The position numbers were made by a program, and so were the translations under genes. DNA of 64,000 bases, from the NCBI GenBank assembly GCA_037954235.1, contig JBBMOA010000015.1:27096569-27160568 (forward strand). Direction: 5' to 3'. The notes beneath the pieces are model-generated. The model did not search any database. It was not told where the DNA came from and worked only from the letters and a program-made list of their open reading frames with translations. Of the stretch, positions 35,801 through 48,263 are shown piece after piece. Each line of letters starts with the position of its first letter. The first letter of the stretch is position 1. This DNA is from Aulostomus chinensis. Taxonomy: Eukaryota; Chordata; Actinopteri; Syngnathiformes; Aulostomidae.

Positions 35801-36393
35801 AGGCTGTCTCAGATTTCCTTGACTGCAACCTTCGTGATAATAACAAGCCAGGCATGGCCAGGTGTCCTAGCTGCGACCTCGCTCCTTCTCCCATCAGCTT
35901 GGCCTCGGCCTCATGGTGTCAGTATTTGCAATTCTCCCTTCCTGGAGCTCGAGCGGGTGTGAGTGGGAGTGTTCCACAGGTGGGGGAGAGTGGACGTCTT
36001 TTCTCCATGACTCATGAGCGGATGCAGCTCAGCGTACTCTCTCCGCTCCCAACTCCGCTTAAAGCCTCACAGTTTCGTCAAAGACAACTCCGCTGCACCA
36101 GAAGGACTTTGCACATTGGGACCCTTCATTTGTTTGGCCCGAGCCAGAGGGAAGAGGCGTACGCTGACTGACCCAGAACAGCTGAACTGGAGCGTCGAGA
36201 TCCTAACGAGAAATGGGATGTTTTACTTAACGAGCTCAGCTGGAAAGGTTTTTATGAAAGGTTTTGAAAATTCCATATAAGTTGAAACAAGAATATCTTC
36301 TTAACATTTATCTTGTGGGATCTGTCAAGCTTTCGGATTTTCTCTGCCTCTTAGAAATTCAAATAGATTCAGGCTGGTCCTGGTGCCGGAATT

Positions 36394-36396
<3 letters not shown>
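32871..36396. other. Unique non-coding DNA, no gene recognised
   Basis: Two open frames were examined. 33590-34054 (plus, 154 codons) has no motif. 35506-35796 (plus, 96 codons) has a Leu/Ala-rich hydrophobic run (TVALLALALLALALLL) that could be a membrane segment, but it has no homology I recognise and no supporting neighbours. Neither is called as a gene. Confidence 0.35.
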
Positions 36397-36475
<79 letters not shown>

Positions 36476-36510
36476 TGTGTGTGTGTCTCTCTCTGTCTCT
36501 CTCTCTCTCT
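36397..36510. repeat. (GT)n(CT)n microsatellite
   Basis: Long GT tract (to ~36486) continuing into CT repeats. Confidence 0.96.
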
Positions 36511-37059
36511 GCTGCATGACCTTCAACCTCTCCCCACACAGTCCTGGGGGAAGCAGGATATTAGAACCCAACTGACGACGTCCAGTGGAATCAGATGAAA
36601 CTGAGCTTTGTTCGTTTAGACAGACTGACTGAGCTGTGCTTTTCCCACCTGCTGGTGGAAGAGTGGACTCTGTCTCTCCATCCTGGCTGCTGGATTGATG
36701 GAGGGACTGAAAAACTGACTGACTCAAGCAGAATTCAGGGGTCTTGAGAAAATTGAGGGTTTGGTTTAAAGATGAAGCAAGGAGGGTGGCTCCTTGTTCA
36801 TTTCCTGCCACTCGTTCTTAATTCTGCTCTTCAGGAGTCTGAGCATTCGCAGCTGGACTCTACTGCAGGACGTCCCACATGTCGCCTGTTCTGGTTCAGA
36901 TACGGTACCTCCACAAAGTACTGCAGACCAGTACTCGAGTACAAATAGTTTCCACCTCTTCTCATTTGTGTGTGGACAAAACTGATTACATTTATGTTGA
37001 CTGAAATCTGTCTTGAGTAAATCTCAAAAAAGCATAAAAATGGCAACTGGACCAACCTC
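36511..37059. other. Unique non-coding DNA, no gene recognised
   Basis: Short frames on both strands without motifs. Confidence 0.4.
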
Positions 37060-37112
37060 GTGTGAGTAGAAGACGTTTCGCCTCTCATCCAAGAGGCTTC
37101 TTCAGTTCTGAA
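37060..37112 (-). ncRNA. Hammerhead-ribozyme-like motif in Penelope tail, core intact
   Basis: On the minus strand the order is AGAA (stem I, 5' side), CTGAAGA (core box fitting CUGANGA), one extra A, GCCTCT-TGGATG-AGAGGC (perfect 6-bp stem II), GAAA, self-complementary ACGT (a stem III that could form only between two molecules), GTC, then TTCT (stem I, 3' side). Minimal, possibly dimeric hammerheads are described for metazoan Penelope-like elements. The fold is my reading by eye; the extra A after the core box departs from the canonical motif. Confidence 0.45.
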
Positions 37113-37189
37113 TCCTGGTGGGGAATATCAGCTGTATATCTACCAGGAGGGTGGTGGCAAAAAACGAAGAACAACTGGTCGTACGACCC

Positions 37190-37300
37190 GAAACCAATGA
37201 CTCGTCAGGTGTTAATGGGAGTCGTTGGCCTGACGACCAACCCGAAACCAATGACTCGTCAGGTGTTAGTGAGAGTTGTTGGCCTGGCTGGGCTGTCGTT
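37190..37300. repeat. 54-bp tandem duplication in the Penelope 3' tail
   Basis: GAAACCAATGACTCGTCAGG starts at 37190 and again at 37244, followed in both by TGTTA and TTGGCCTG. Confidence 0.9.
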
Positions 37301-38016
37301 ACCTCTCCCAGCCCTCTCGGGAGGGTCGTCGCCAGGTGAGAACGACGGCTGCTCCTCCTTGGGAGGGATCTAAGCACAGCATTGTAAGTGGGAGACAAGT
37401 GATGTCTGAGACCTCCTCCTCGATTCAAAGATGGCCGTTCTAGTTTGACATGAATGGCTTCCTTCACACCTCTCTCAAACCACCTGTCTTGCTTGTCAGT
37501 CACCTGCCTTGTGGTCATCAAAGGAGTGCCCCTTCTCCTTGAGATGGAGGTGGACCGCTGAGTCCTGGCCTGTGGTGGTGGCCCTTCTGTGTCGTGCCAC
37601 ACGTTTGTGTAGTGGCTGTTTAGTTTCCCCAATGTACAAGTCAGAGCATTCCTCATTGCACTGCACTGCGTACACTACGTTGCTTTGTTTCTCCCTCAGA
37701 ATTTTGTCCTTGGGATGCACAAGCGTCTGCCTCAGAGTTGCTGGGCTTGAAATGTACTGGGATCTGGTGGGTGTTAGAGATCCTCCTGAGTTTCTCTGAG
37801 ACTCCTCCACATAGGGGATGACAGTATTGTTTCTCTTCCTGTGGCCCTCGTCTTTCTTATCTCCCCTGGGCTTTCTAGCTGTTTGATAAAAGCCCAGTTA
37901 GGATAACCACAGGTTTGAAGAGCAGAGTGAATATGTTTGTGTTCCCTTTGTTTGTTTGTCTTAAGTAAAGGAATCATTTGCTTAAAAGACTTAAAATCCA
38001 AACACATCCACTGCAC

Positions 38017-39550
38017 CCCCCACCATGTGACAAAATGAATATTCTAATAACAATAAAAGAAAATGTGTTGTGCTTTTCTGTTTCATTTTGAATTTTCATT
38101 TATGGGTGTGATAAATGGTGGATAATTAGCATCGAGAACTCCTACAGCAAGAGAAAGAAACCACTGATCTCCCGCAGCGGGAGGGTTGTCATCCCTCCCT
38201 CCTTCACGAAGGGCAAGGGTTTCAATCGAGGACATGTTTCTGGACACCAACCTTCAACACGTCTCTGTGTGGAACCTCCTGAGGAACCTCCGGGGACCTT
38301 GTTCAGCCATCATTCAGACATTACGCTCTCTCATGAAGCTGAACCTGCAGCACGCTGAGGGTGGTCTGCACGTCTGGTGTGTGTAACTGTGTGTAACTTT
38401 GTGTAACTGGTGCCCGACGTGAGCCACCGGGGGCAAAAGAGATATCCAAGTTGTAATTCCTGCTCTGTGGCGCTGGCGTGGAATGAGTTCCTGTATTCAG
38501 TTTAAGTTGCGGTTTAAAGGAAGAATCTAGAACTTCATTATCAACAGTCAGCTGGTCGTATTGTGGTATTAGCATGTTTAGCCTTGATAAACAGGATCTG
38601 AGTCACCCTCTCACATCTGCGTCTGACTGGCTCCACAAATATTAGCCTGTTCACTCTTTGATTACCTGCTCAGGTCACTTACTGCCCACTTAATTCTCAC
38701 TAATGAAAGTTTTAGAGGCTGGAATGAAAACTAACAGACCTTTCACTCCTTCAGGAGAAGAGCAGTCCATCTGTTCCATAAAACCACCCTCATAAACACA
38801 CAAAGAGTCCGTATCGCCTCCGTGGCTCCAAGCCCATGATTACCCTTCCCCTTTGGCCTGCTGATAGGAAACAGCTGCTCTTCTGAAATCTCATGTTTGT
38901 TGTGGAGCTCCGTAACGAGGGCTCCTAACATTGTGATGCGACACTGGGTCATGTGGCTGGTGGGGGGGCTGGGGGACATGTCTGATGTCATGGGTGAATT
39001 CTCCAGTATCATGCAGGCGGTTTACACTGCATCAAGTATTCATCCTAACAACTCATTTATTCTCCATTGGCCCTTCTGAATTCGTTCATTAAAAATGAGT
39101 GCACCAAGTGTGGAATGTGTGATGATTGTATTTACTTCCACTTTAGTGGCAGGGTTCTGAAGAACCTGATGTCTATTTTTAGATGAAAAACACTCTGCAA
39201 GAACATTCTTGAAAACAGTCAGTTTGCTTTGGGATTAAGTGGAATTATCTCACCCCGCTGCCTGTGTCCTGTTTGTTTAATTAAAAACCACATTTCATCA
39301 GACTGGAAGAAGGAAGCAAGGTAGACTCTCTCTCCCTCCCTCGCTCTTCTCAGGTTGTTTCTTTGTTCTTCACACCTCCTATCGCTCGCTGCACAGTGCA
39401 TTTTCTTCTCAGAAAGTTATTTTTCCTCCAGGATGCACTCGCTTCAGGAGACCAAAGGAAACGTTTCCCCATCCTAATCCCTCACACCTCCAGCAGCTCT
39501 TAGTTTACAAGTTAAAGCACCTTGATCTTATCAGCTCCCTGCAGGCAACC
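38017..39550. other. Unique non-coding DNA, no gene recognised
   Basis: No motif-bearing frame and no repeat recognised. Confidence 0.4.
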
Positions 39551-40788
39551 CCCCCACACACACACTCCCACATGCGCACACACACACTCCCACATGCACA
39601 CACACACACTCCCACATGCACACACACACTCCCACATGCACACACACACACTCCCACATGCACACACACACACTCCCACATGCACACACACACTCCCACA
39701 TGCGCACACACACACTCCCACATGCACACACACACACTCCCACATGCGCACACACACACTCCCACATGCGCACACACACACTCCCACATGCACACACACA
39801 CACTCCCACATGCGCACACACACACTCCCACATGCACACACACACTCCCACATGCACACACACACACTCCCACATGCACACACACACACTCCCACATGCA
39901 CACACACACTCCCACATGCACACACACACACTCCCACATGCACACACACACACACACTCCCACATGCACACACACACTCCCACATGCGCACACACACTCC
40001 CACATGCGCACACACACACTCCCACATGCACACACACACACTCCCACATGCACACACACACTCCCACATGCGCACACACACACTCCCACATGCACACACA
40101 AACTCCCACACACACACACTCCCACAGGCACACACACACACTCCCAAATACACACACACACACTCCCACATGCACACACACACACACTCCCACATACACA
40201 CACACACACTCCCACATGCACACACACACACAGACAAACTCCCACAGACACACACAGACAAACTCCCACAGACACACACACACACACTCCCACATGCACA
40301 CACACACACACTCCCACATGCACACACACACTCCCACATGCGCACACACACTCCCACATGCGCACACACACACTCCCACATGCACACACACACACTCCCA
40401 CATGCACACACACACTCCCACATGCGCACACACACACTCCCACATGCACACACAAACTCCCACACACACACACTCCCACAGGCACACACACACACTCCCA
40501 CATGCACACACACACACACTCCCACATACACACACACACACTCCCACATGCACACACACACACAGACAAACTCCCACAGACACACACAGACAAACTCCCA
40601 CATGCACACAGACACACACAAACTCCCACAGACACACACACAAACTCCCACAGACACACAGACACACACAGACAAACTCCCACATGCACACAGACACACA
40701 CAGACACACACACAAACTCCCACAGACACACACAGACACACACAGACAAACTCCCACATGCACACAGACACACACAGACACACACCAG
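39551..40788. repeat. CTCCCACATGCACACACACA minisatellite
   Basis: About 1.24 kb of units of roughly 18-24 bp: CTCCCACATG plus a variable CA tract, with GCGC, CAGAC and CAAACTC variants. A subpattern starting CACATGCGCACACACACTCC occurs at 39981 and again at 40335, a 354-bp internal duplication. The frames of more than 400 codons on both strands are artefacts. Confidence 0.96.
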
Positions 40789-40992
40789 TGGAAAACACCT
40801 TTCTGCACCTCTGCATGAACGAGCTTGAGTGACAGCGGCAGGAGAACAGTCGATGGAGGATCTTTTCTGTGAAATAAATGAGAACATTGAGAACGTCTCT
40901 CATTGTTTATACAGTCTTTAAAACTCAGAAAGTCTTGGAATTTGAAAATAGGAAGTTCCTGGAAATGTTTTTAAAATAAAGTTGAAAGTTCT
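40789..40992. other. Unique non-coding DNA
   Basis: AT-rich linker without recognised features. Confidence 0.4.
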
Positions 40993-41200
40993 CTAAATTG
41001 ACCGTAGGCGTGGCTGGGAGAGCCAATGGTTGTCTGTCTCTATGTGTTGGCCCTGCCATGGACTGGTGACCTGTCCAGGGGGAAGGCTGCTGGGATAGGC
41101 TCCACCCCCACCACCCTCAACAGGAGGAGAGGGGGAACATGGAGGGAGGGATGGATAGATGGATCTATGGAGGGATGGATGGAGGGATGGAGGGGTTTTA
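40993..41200 (-). mobile_element. Teleost dispersed repeat, copy D (left half only), with GGAT tail
   Basis: Reverse-complement copy running from CTCTAAATTGACC to CACCACCCTCAACAGG, then GGAGGGATGGAT repeats. The right half is missing. Its internal end falls at the same CAATTTAGAG point where copy C begins. Confidence 0.87.
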
Positions 41201-44200
41201 AGATTTTCTTAAATTTGCTTCCTAAATAGCTGCATTTAACTCAGCGTTCTTGTCTGTTCTGGCATTCGTTTGTCTCGTTAAAACGTCACTCCTTGGAGCC
41301 CAAATCAACGTCCCTATGCTGAAGGTTGTACAACAACAAAAACAGCTCAAATTCCCAGATGTGTTCCTGACCCAAGGACGCATTGGCCAGCAGCTTGGGT
41401 GACCTTATAGTTAAACTTATCCCAGAATCCTTTTCAGCCCAGCGTAGCAGAATGAATGGATTTCAGCGTGGTATTTTACCTTTAAAATCTCAGATACAAC
41501 TATTTGTACCTTAAATACTGGCAGTTCAATGAAAAAAGCAGGCAAAAAGACAATTTGCTTGAATGTTTGAGGAGTTTAGGAGCCTGAGTGTCTGCTCTCT
41601 CTCCTGTTCTGTTTCCTTTTCCTCTCAGGACCCAAACAGCTGGCAGAGGAAAGCGCGGCTGCCAACTTTGGGAGATGTTTAATTTTCATTCTGTTGTTAT
41701 CCTATCACTACTTTCATTGTGTTTCTATTAGAGAAAAAAGACGCGACACAGTTCAGTGCTAACTTGTTAGTAGCTACTGTTAGATTAACAGTTGGCTACA
41801 CAGCTCCTGCTGTAATGCTGTTACATGGGGAGAACAGGACTGTTGGAACTCTGTAACGGGTCGGAGGAAGTCCTCTACAAGAGGAAGTGAATGCGTCGAC
41901 TGGGTGTTTGTCATTCAGGGTTTGTGGCTGATTACAACAATTAGTTGTGTGTCTCTGCCAACCTAAAACCAGTGGCCTGGTTTCTGCCTCCTAAAATGAT
42001 CAAATCCTATCAGGTAGGATGTTCTATTTTTATAAATACATGTATATTCATGTGCTCATCTCAACAGGCCAGGATGTGAAATTTCTCTTTTTTGGTTCTG
42101 AATCTTCTGACACACAATTTCTGGACTCTGGGGAATTTTCATGTCTGAAAGACAGTGACCTGCGATGGTCAAAGTCTCACTCTGGTAGAATTCAGTGTTG
42201 CCTTCAGTGTATTTAGAGACACCATGTGTGAGGTTCACTCACAGTGCAGCATGTTCCCCAGGAGGCTCTCTCCTGCAAAATAAACTTAAGGCATCCTTTG
42301 ACTCCAGTGAATGTTCCAGCAATGTCATAGCACCCTCATAGATGCTATACTGCCTCTGTAGGCCCCTCTACTCTCATGGTATTTCTTGGCATAGTTCTAT
42401 ATTGTGCGCTCATACAAGCTTTCACATGCTAGAATAGCCAGAACATCTTGGTCTACTAATGCTGTCTTCTCCAAAAGATATTTTATCTTTGTTAGGGCAC
42501 CTCAACTTCACTTTGCGCATTGTTCCTCATGGCTGCTCTTTTGTATAAGACCTGCTTGATATGGCCAACCCTGTTCTGAGCTGCTGAGCTGGGCCTCACT
42601 TTCAGAAGAATGGAATGGCATTTCGTTTTTCTACAATGACTTCCTGGTATCTTCAGGTTCCCTCCAATTTTCTCCTGATGCAGCACCATCTGTTGGTTTT
42701 AGGAGGCTTCACAAGAATGAATGGTTTGCAGATGTCTGGCCATCTGAAATCAAGTCCCTGGAGTCTAAATCCACCATCGTCATGAGCTTCACTGCATTGC
42801 TGTTTGCTCAATGTGGGGAAGCCGGTGGGTGAGGACAACAATCACAGCACTGATTTAGCAATGCAGCTGCAGTAGAAATAATGAAGGCCCCTCAAAAATA
42901 CATATCAGTAACAGTCTGATGTGACAGTTAACTTAGTCATGCATACAAAATAACTTCATTGCGCAAGCCACTTTTATCCCTGGGCATTAAAATCGCACAG
43001 CTGATGCTCTCTTGTTTTTAAAATTTCAAGAGCTCAAAACTATGTGCCCGAGCCCGCCAGCACTCCATATCCTCCATTCCGTCAAATAACTGAATTAAGC
43101 AAGTCTGGTGTTTCTATTCTTCCTTTTGTGCTCGCCTTCTCCTCTGCCCTCTACCTGTAGACATATCCATCATGTGTACATTCAGTTGCACCTTGCCATG
43201 GGTTGAATGCAAAGTATTAAAGCCTTCCTAGCAGGAATTCAGTGTCACATGCCAACATCCAGCATCTGAAAGCCTCCTCGGGAATCTGTCCATTCAGTTG
43301 CTTCTGAATTACCTTAAAGGTACGTCTTCCTAGCGATGATGAAAGGCTGCCTCTCACTGCTTCTTGGTGCATAAGCTGGTGGTGAAGCTAAGTGGTTAAG
43401 ACAAGGTTACCTCTCATTTCACATAGATGTCATGTTGGAAGCAATTTTGCTGATGGCCTTTTGCAGGTTCCTCAGGTGTGGACAATGCACCATCAGTGTG
43501 CTCTCCTTGAGCCCACAGCATGATCTCTCATTCTCTGATTTATCTACAGAAGATCACGTGGCCCATTTTCCTGAAAAACTCTAAATCTGGGGGCACACAG
43601 GTAATCACTGCAAATACTGTGACTATTTATATTCGCTTCTTTTCCATGATAAAATTCCTGCAGTATCGCCCCGTGACTCTTCCATCTGCTACAGGGTTCA
43701 TCATCGACAGTTGCTGATGAGAGACATACAAATGACAAGTCCCGGTTCTCCTCAAAACTGCATGATCTCTGCCTGAGATGGGGCTTAGCACCTGACCACT
43801 ACTCCCCTCACTCCTTGAGAATCGGCACAGCTTCAGCACTTCATTTGCCTACTTTGACATCAAAATCCTTGGGCTCCTGGTCTTCCTCTGCATATCAACA
43901 CTCCGTTATTGCATATCAGGTTGTTTGCTGGGCTTTGTATTTATCAAGTTATATAGCAAAGATTTGCAGTAGAGCTCTAGCAGGCTCACCAGACAGTACT
44001 CTGCATTGGGCTGAGGTGCTTGAGAATGGTCACATGGTGGTTGGTGCCATCACCTACACATAGCAGGTAGACTTAAAATGTTCCCCCTGTGGCTGCAATG
44101 CCCAGGAGAAGCGGTTACATGAGCAACATCAGGTCTTTTGGGCATTCGCAATTAAGTATGCAAAAATTTTAAATTGTGAGTAGTCTGACTGAACTGTAAC

Positions 44201-44838
44201 TCAACTGTTTCCTCCATGCATTACTGCCGTGTTCTCCAGACAGCAATACTCCCTGCATCAAGCTTAGTAGTTGCTGTTAATTTATGTCATTCACATTTAT
44301 ATGATGTTTCAGGCCTGAATATGACAGCCAAACAGGCAAAGAAAAAATGGAACAACCTGAAAGGAACAAGGCAACCCATGAGTTCACAACTTTCAGTGAT
44401 GAAGCAGTAGGACATGCACAAGACTGAAGTTAAATCAAGTGTGCTAATGTTTCATGAACCAGATTCATCATATGAAAATGGGATCTCATATGATTCAATA
44501 AGCATTCACCAATGACATGTCAAAAGTTAAAGTGCTAAAGCTGTAAACTAAACTGCCTAACTTTTGTAATTTTGTAGGTGTGGAATTCATCAAAGACTAG
44601 TCACATTGGAAACAGATACCAGGATTAGACAGCATTTTCTTTTGGCGTCGTATCTTGGCCTCCCTCTTTTTTGAGTGATATCTTGACAAATTCTGACAGG
44701 AACTTGATTAAATCAGGATAGTACTGAAAAAACAAGGATAGACAACATTTCTGTGGCCATATGAAATACAGAAAGATCGAAGTAACGCAGTTGTGTTAAA
44801 AGAGTACACCCTGGATATGTTTTTGTAGAAACTTAGGC
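41201..44838. other. Unrecognised, possibly decayed transposon sequence
   Basis: No intact gene. Around 44310-44370 (plus) the frame reads MTAKQAKKKWNNLKG, which resembles the end of a Myb/SANT- or MADF-like DNA-binding helix such as those of Harbinger elements. Minus-strand frames 42492-42841 and 43544-43839 have no motif I can name. The evidence is too thin for a family call. Confidence 0.25.
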
Positions 44839-46738
44839 GTCCTCCTACTGGGAAAGTTGTGGAGGCAGTTGAGGTGACTGCCACCGCGGAGTTGCTTAAC
44901 TGCCTCGGCGATTTCTGCCCCGGAGACTGGATGACCTCCCCCAAGTACTCCCCCAACTCTGTCTCCTCCATGGAGTACCTGTTGGTGGTATTGAGGAGTT
45001 CCTCAAAGTATTCCTTTCACCGCCCAATTATCTCCCCAGTTGAAGTCAGCAGCCTCCCACCCCCACTGTAAACAGTGTGGGCAAGTTGCCGCCTCCCCCC
45101 CCCCCCCCCCGAGGTGACGGACGGTTTGCCAGAAACTTTTTGGAGCCGACTGATAGTCATTCTCCATGGCCTCACCGAACTCCTCCCATGCCCAAGTTTT
45201 TGCCTTGGTGACCGCCATGGCTGCACACTGCTTGGCCTGCCGGTACCGGTCGGCTGCTTCTGGAGACCCACAGACCAACTACGGCCTGTAAGCCTCCTTC
45301 TTCAGCCTGACGGCTCCCCTCACCTCTGGTATCCACCAGTGGGTTCAGGGATTACCGCTGCGACTGGCCCCAGCAGCCATATGGCCGCAGCTCATAACAG
45401 CCGCCTCGACAATGGCAGAGTGGAACATGGTCCATTTGGACTCAATGTCCCCCACTGCCCCGGGGATGTGGTCAAAGCTCTGCCGGAGGTGGGAGTTGAA
45501 GATCATCCTGACAGGTTCTTCCGCCAGGCGTTCCCAGCAAGCCCTCACTACTTGTTTGGGCCTACCAGGTCTGCATGACATCTTCCCCTGCCATCTGATC
45601 CAACTCACCACCAGATGGTGATCAGTTGACAGCTCAGCTCCTCTCTTCACCCGAGTGTCCAGAACATGTGGTCGCAGGTCAGATGATACGACTATGAAAT
45701 CAATCATAGACCTATGACCTAGGATGTCCTGGTGCCATGTGCACCGGTGGGCATCCTTATATATGAACATGGTGTTAGTTATGGACAAACTGCAACTTGC
45801 ACAGAAGTCCAATAACTGAACACCACTCGGGTCCAGGTCGGGCCTGCCGTTCCTCCCAATCACGCCCCTCCAGGTCACGCTGTCATTGCCCATGTGAGTG
45901 TTGAAATACCCCAGTAGGACAATGGAGTCTCCAGTCAGGGCGCCATCCAGCACCCTTCCCAAGGACTCCAAAAAGGGTGGATATTCTGAACTGCTGTTCG
46001 GCGCATAAGTGTAGACAACAGTCAGGACCCGTTCCCCGACCCGAAGGCGCAGGGAAGCAACCCTTCGTCCACCGGGGTAAACCCCCACGTACAGGCAGAG
46101 AGTCTGGGGGCTATCAAAAAGCCCACCCTGGCCCTCCACCTATCACCCGGAGCAACTCCAACGAAGGAGAGAGTCCAACCTCTGTCAAGGACTTGGGTTC
46201 CAGACCCAGAGCTATGTGTCGAGGTGAGGCCGACTATATTTAGCTGATAATGCTCAACATCCTCCGCCAGCCTGGGCTCCTTCGCGGCCAGAGAGGTAGC
46301 ATTCCATGTCCCAAAAGCTAGCTTCAATGCCTGGGGATCAGACAGCCAAGGCCCCTTCCTTGGTCTGCTGCCCAAATCACAAAGCACCAGACCCTCCCAG
46401 TTCCTCCCGTGGGTGGTGGGCCCACGGGAGGATGATGTATCCCTTTCGGATTGAGCCAGGCCGGACCCCATGGATTAAGGCCTGACCACCAGGGGCTCAC
46501 CATCTGCCCCCTGTCCTGGGCCTGTCTCCAGAGCAGGGCTCTGGTGCCCCTCTGGGCTGGGTACACAGACTCATTGTTTTATCTTTCATGAAGGGTCTAT
46601 TGAATCGTTCTTTATCTGGCCCTTCACCCAGGACCAGTCTGCCTTGGGTGACACTACCAGGGGCAAAATGCCCCCACAGCATAGCTCCTAGGGTCACTAG
46701 GGCACTCAAACTCCTCCACCACGATAAGGTGACAGTTC
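44839..46738 (-). pseudogene. APE-type non-LTR retrotransposon, 5' part with endonuclease, 3'-truncated
   Basis: Read on the minus strand. The 5' end (GAACTGTCACCTTATCGTGG) and N-terminal region match a LINE very common in fish. The apurinic-like endonuclease follows: FGTWNATSL, IVGLTSTHS, then after a frameshift near 46090 VVYTYAPNSSSEY, LLGYFNTHMGN, RSMIDFIVVSSDLR and STDHHLVVSWIRW. The usual GDFN box reads GYFN (D to Y, ~45905), which should abolish cleavage. A linker with EAADRYRQAKQ and SFWQTVRHL is followed by a frameshift at a C16 run (45095-45110). The sequence stops just where the reverse transcriptase should begin. The element is inactive. Whether it is RTE-like or another clade I cannot settle without the polymerase. 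Confidence 0.85.
45095..45110. repeat. C16 homopolymer inside the LINE
   Basis: Sixteen C in a row (plus strand) at the junction of two reading frames of the LINE protein. Confidence 0.95.
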
Positions 46739-48263
46739 CAGGAGGAGTAGATAAAATGTAAATATTATAAATAATTTAGTATTGATATTTGTGTTCATAT
46801 TTGAAGTGATACCATGTAGGAAAGCATTTTTATTATGAGACTGTAGGCAAGATACCAAAGCTAATAAAGACAGAACAATGGCATCTTTACAAAATGACCT
46901 CTGCCACACACTTGGAACACGACTTTGACTCCACTGGTGGACCACCATCAAATGTGGCCCTTGTTTACCTGTGTAACTACTGTATTTACACAATGATTTA
47001 TAGACTGATCAATCTTCATTGATGCCAATTTAACTAATATAATGACCATAATGGCTACAATAATGTCAATTCGTCAGCTCCTGTCAGGCAGAGGTTGTGA
47101 TGAATGATACACTGAGATGACTGTGGGGGCAAGTAGGGGCAGTTTCTCCAGAGCCCAGGCAGGTTATTGGTGTGCCAAAGGTGCACTGAAATGACTTTCC
47201 TGCAGTTGAGGTGGAGGTTGCTTCAGCTTGGCCTGATGCATAGAATGCAGCTGGCATTCAAAGAAACATTGTGTTCCGAATTGATGAATTGAAACTATGG
47301 CTTGAAAGGAAAGTCAGGAATACAAATATGAAACATCAAATGAAAAACTCAATATGTCCTGCGTATTCTTGTATACTACATGCTGATGTCATGAAGGAAG
47401 CTGCAGGCATGGGTACCCTCCATGTCTTCAGAGGAAGAAGCCTGCTGAAGGGTAGAGGGACATCATGGACCGGCCCTTTGTTGCCAATGTGCTGTCACTC
47501 ACACCCAGCTTGAGGTTGTAGCAGGTGGACATCATGGACCGGCCCTTTGTTGCCAATGTGCTGTCACTCACACCCAGCTTGAGGTTGGAGCAGGTTTCCA
47601 GCAGGTGAGAGTGCAGCTGCACCTAACGCAGGTGGGCGTGGCCTGACCCTTATGGAGAATGACCATCATCTCCTCCATTATATTGTGCCACACACAGGAT
47701 AGCAAAGGCATCGGCTGTCACTCAGGATGAGGTGCCACACGCCAGCCAGTGGCGACTAGAGAGGTTTCAGGTTCCACCTCTGAAGGAAGTGCTGAGACAT
47801 ATAGTTCTTCATCTGGTAGAACCTCATGGAAGAAGTGCGTCAGGGATCTTGGTGCACCTGTGAGCAGGTGAGTGTCAGGATGAAGGGTGCAGAGTGATCT
47901 CGTGGGCGGGCATGCTGGCTCACGGTTGTGGTCCAGTTTAACAATGTGCCAGGTGAGCGAGGAAGAGAGCGAGAGTTGGCCATAGGAACATCATGTGAAC
48001 ATTCATCAGAATAATGTTGACCACATCTCCTGCCTGTCAATATGTGTGAAATTGATCTGGACATTTCTTTTAGCAGCTGCTTGAGGTCAGTCCTATGAGC
48101 CAGTCAGACTGTGAGACGTCTCATTCTTTCATTTGTTGGATTCCACATCAATCTCATTATAAATGGGGGGATGAAAAATGTTCCCATCATGTGGTACCGG
48201 CTGCTGTTGGCACAGCAGTAATCCTGTGGCATAATCATCACTGGGGTTTGGTGGTCTGGTTTT

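Larger units (their letters stand above)
37060..38016 (-). pseudogene. Penelope-like element copy 2, GIY-YIG region, frameshifted and 5'-truncated
   Basis: Read on the minus strand from 38016 down. First comes the linker with HIHSALQTCGYPNWAF, parallel to copy 1. A frame change gives a degraded linker, then LRQTLVHPKDKILREKQSN and the nuclease core NVVYAVQCNEECSDLYIGET (GIY as VYA, YIG intact, paired Cys). This ends in a stop after SFDDHKAGD. A further frameshift near 37500 restores DRWFERGVKEAIHVKLE and the C-terminus (37102-37656). The reverse transcriptase is absent, so the copy is 5'-truncated as is usual for such insertions. Copies 1 and 2 are clearly the same subfamily by protein sequence. 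Inactive. Confidence 0.88.

Noticed and set aside
39505..40903. Frames of 400-463 codons rich in Cys-Val or His-Thr
   Set aside because: Artefact of the CA-rich minisatellite; no start context, no domain.
45075..45578. 167-codon plus-strand frame
   Set aside because: It is the antisense shadow of the LINE endonuclease region on the minus strand.
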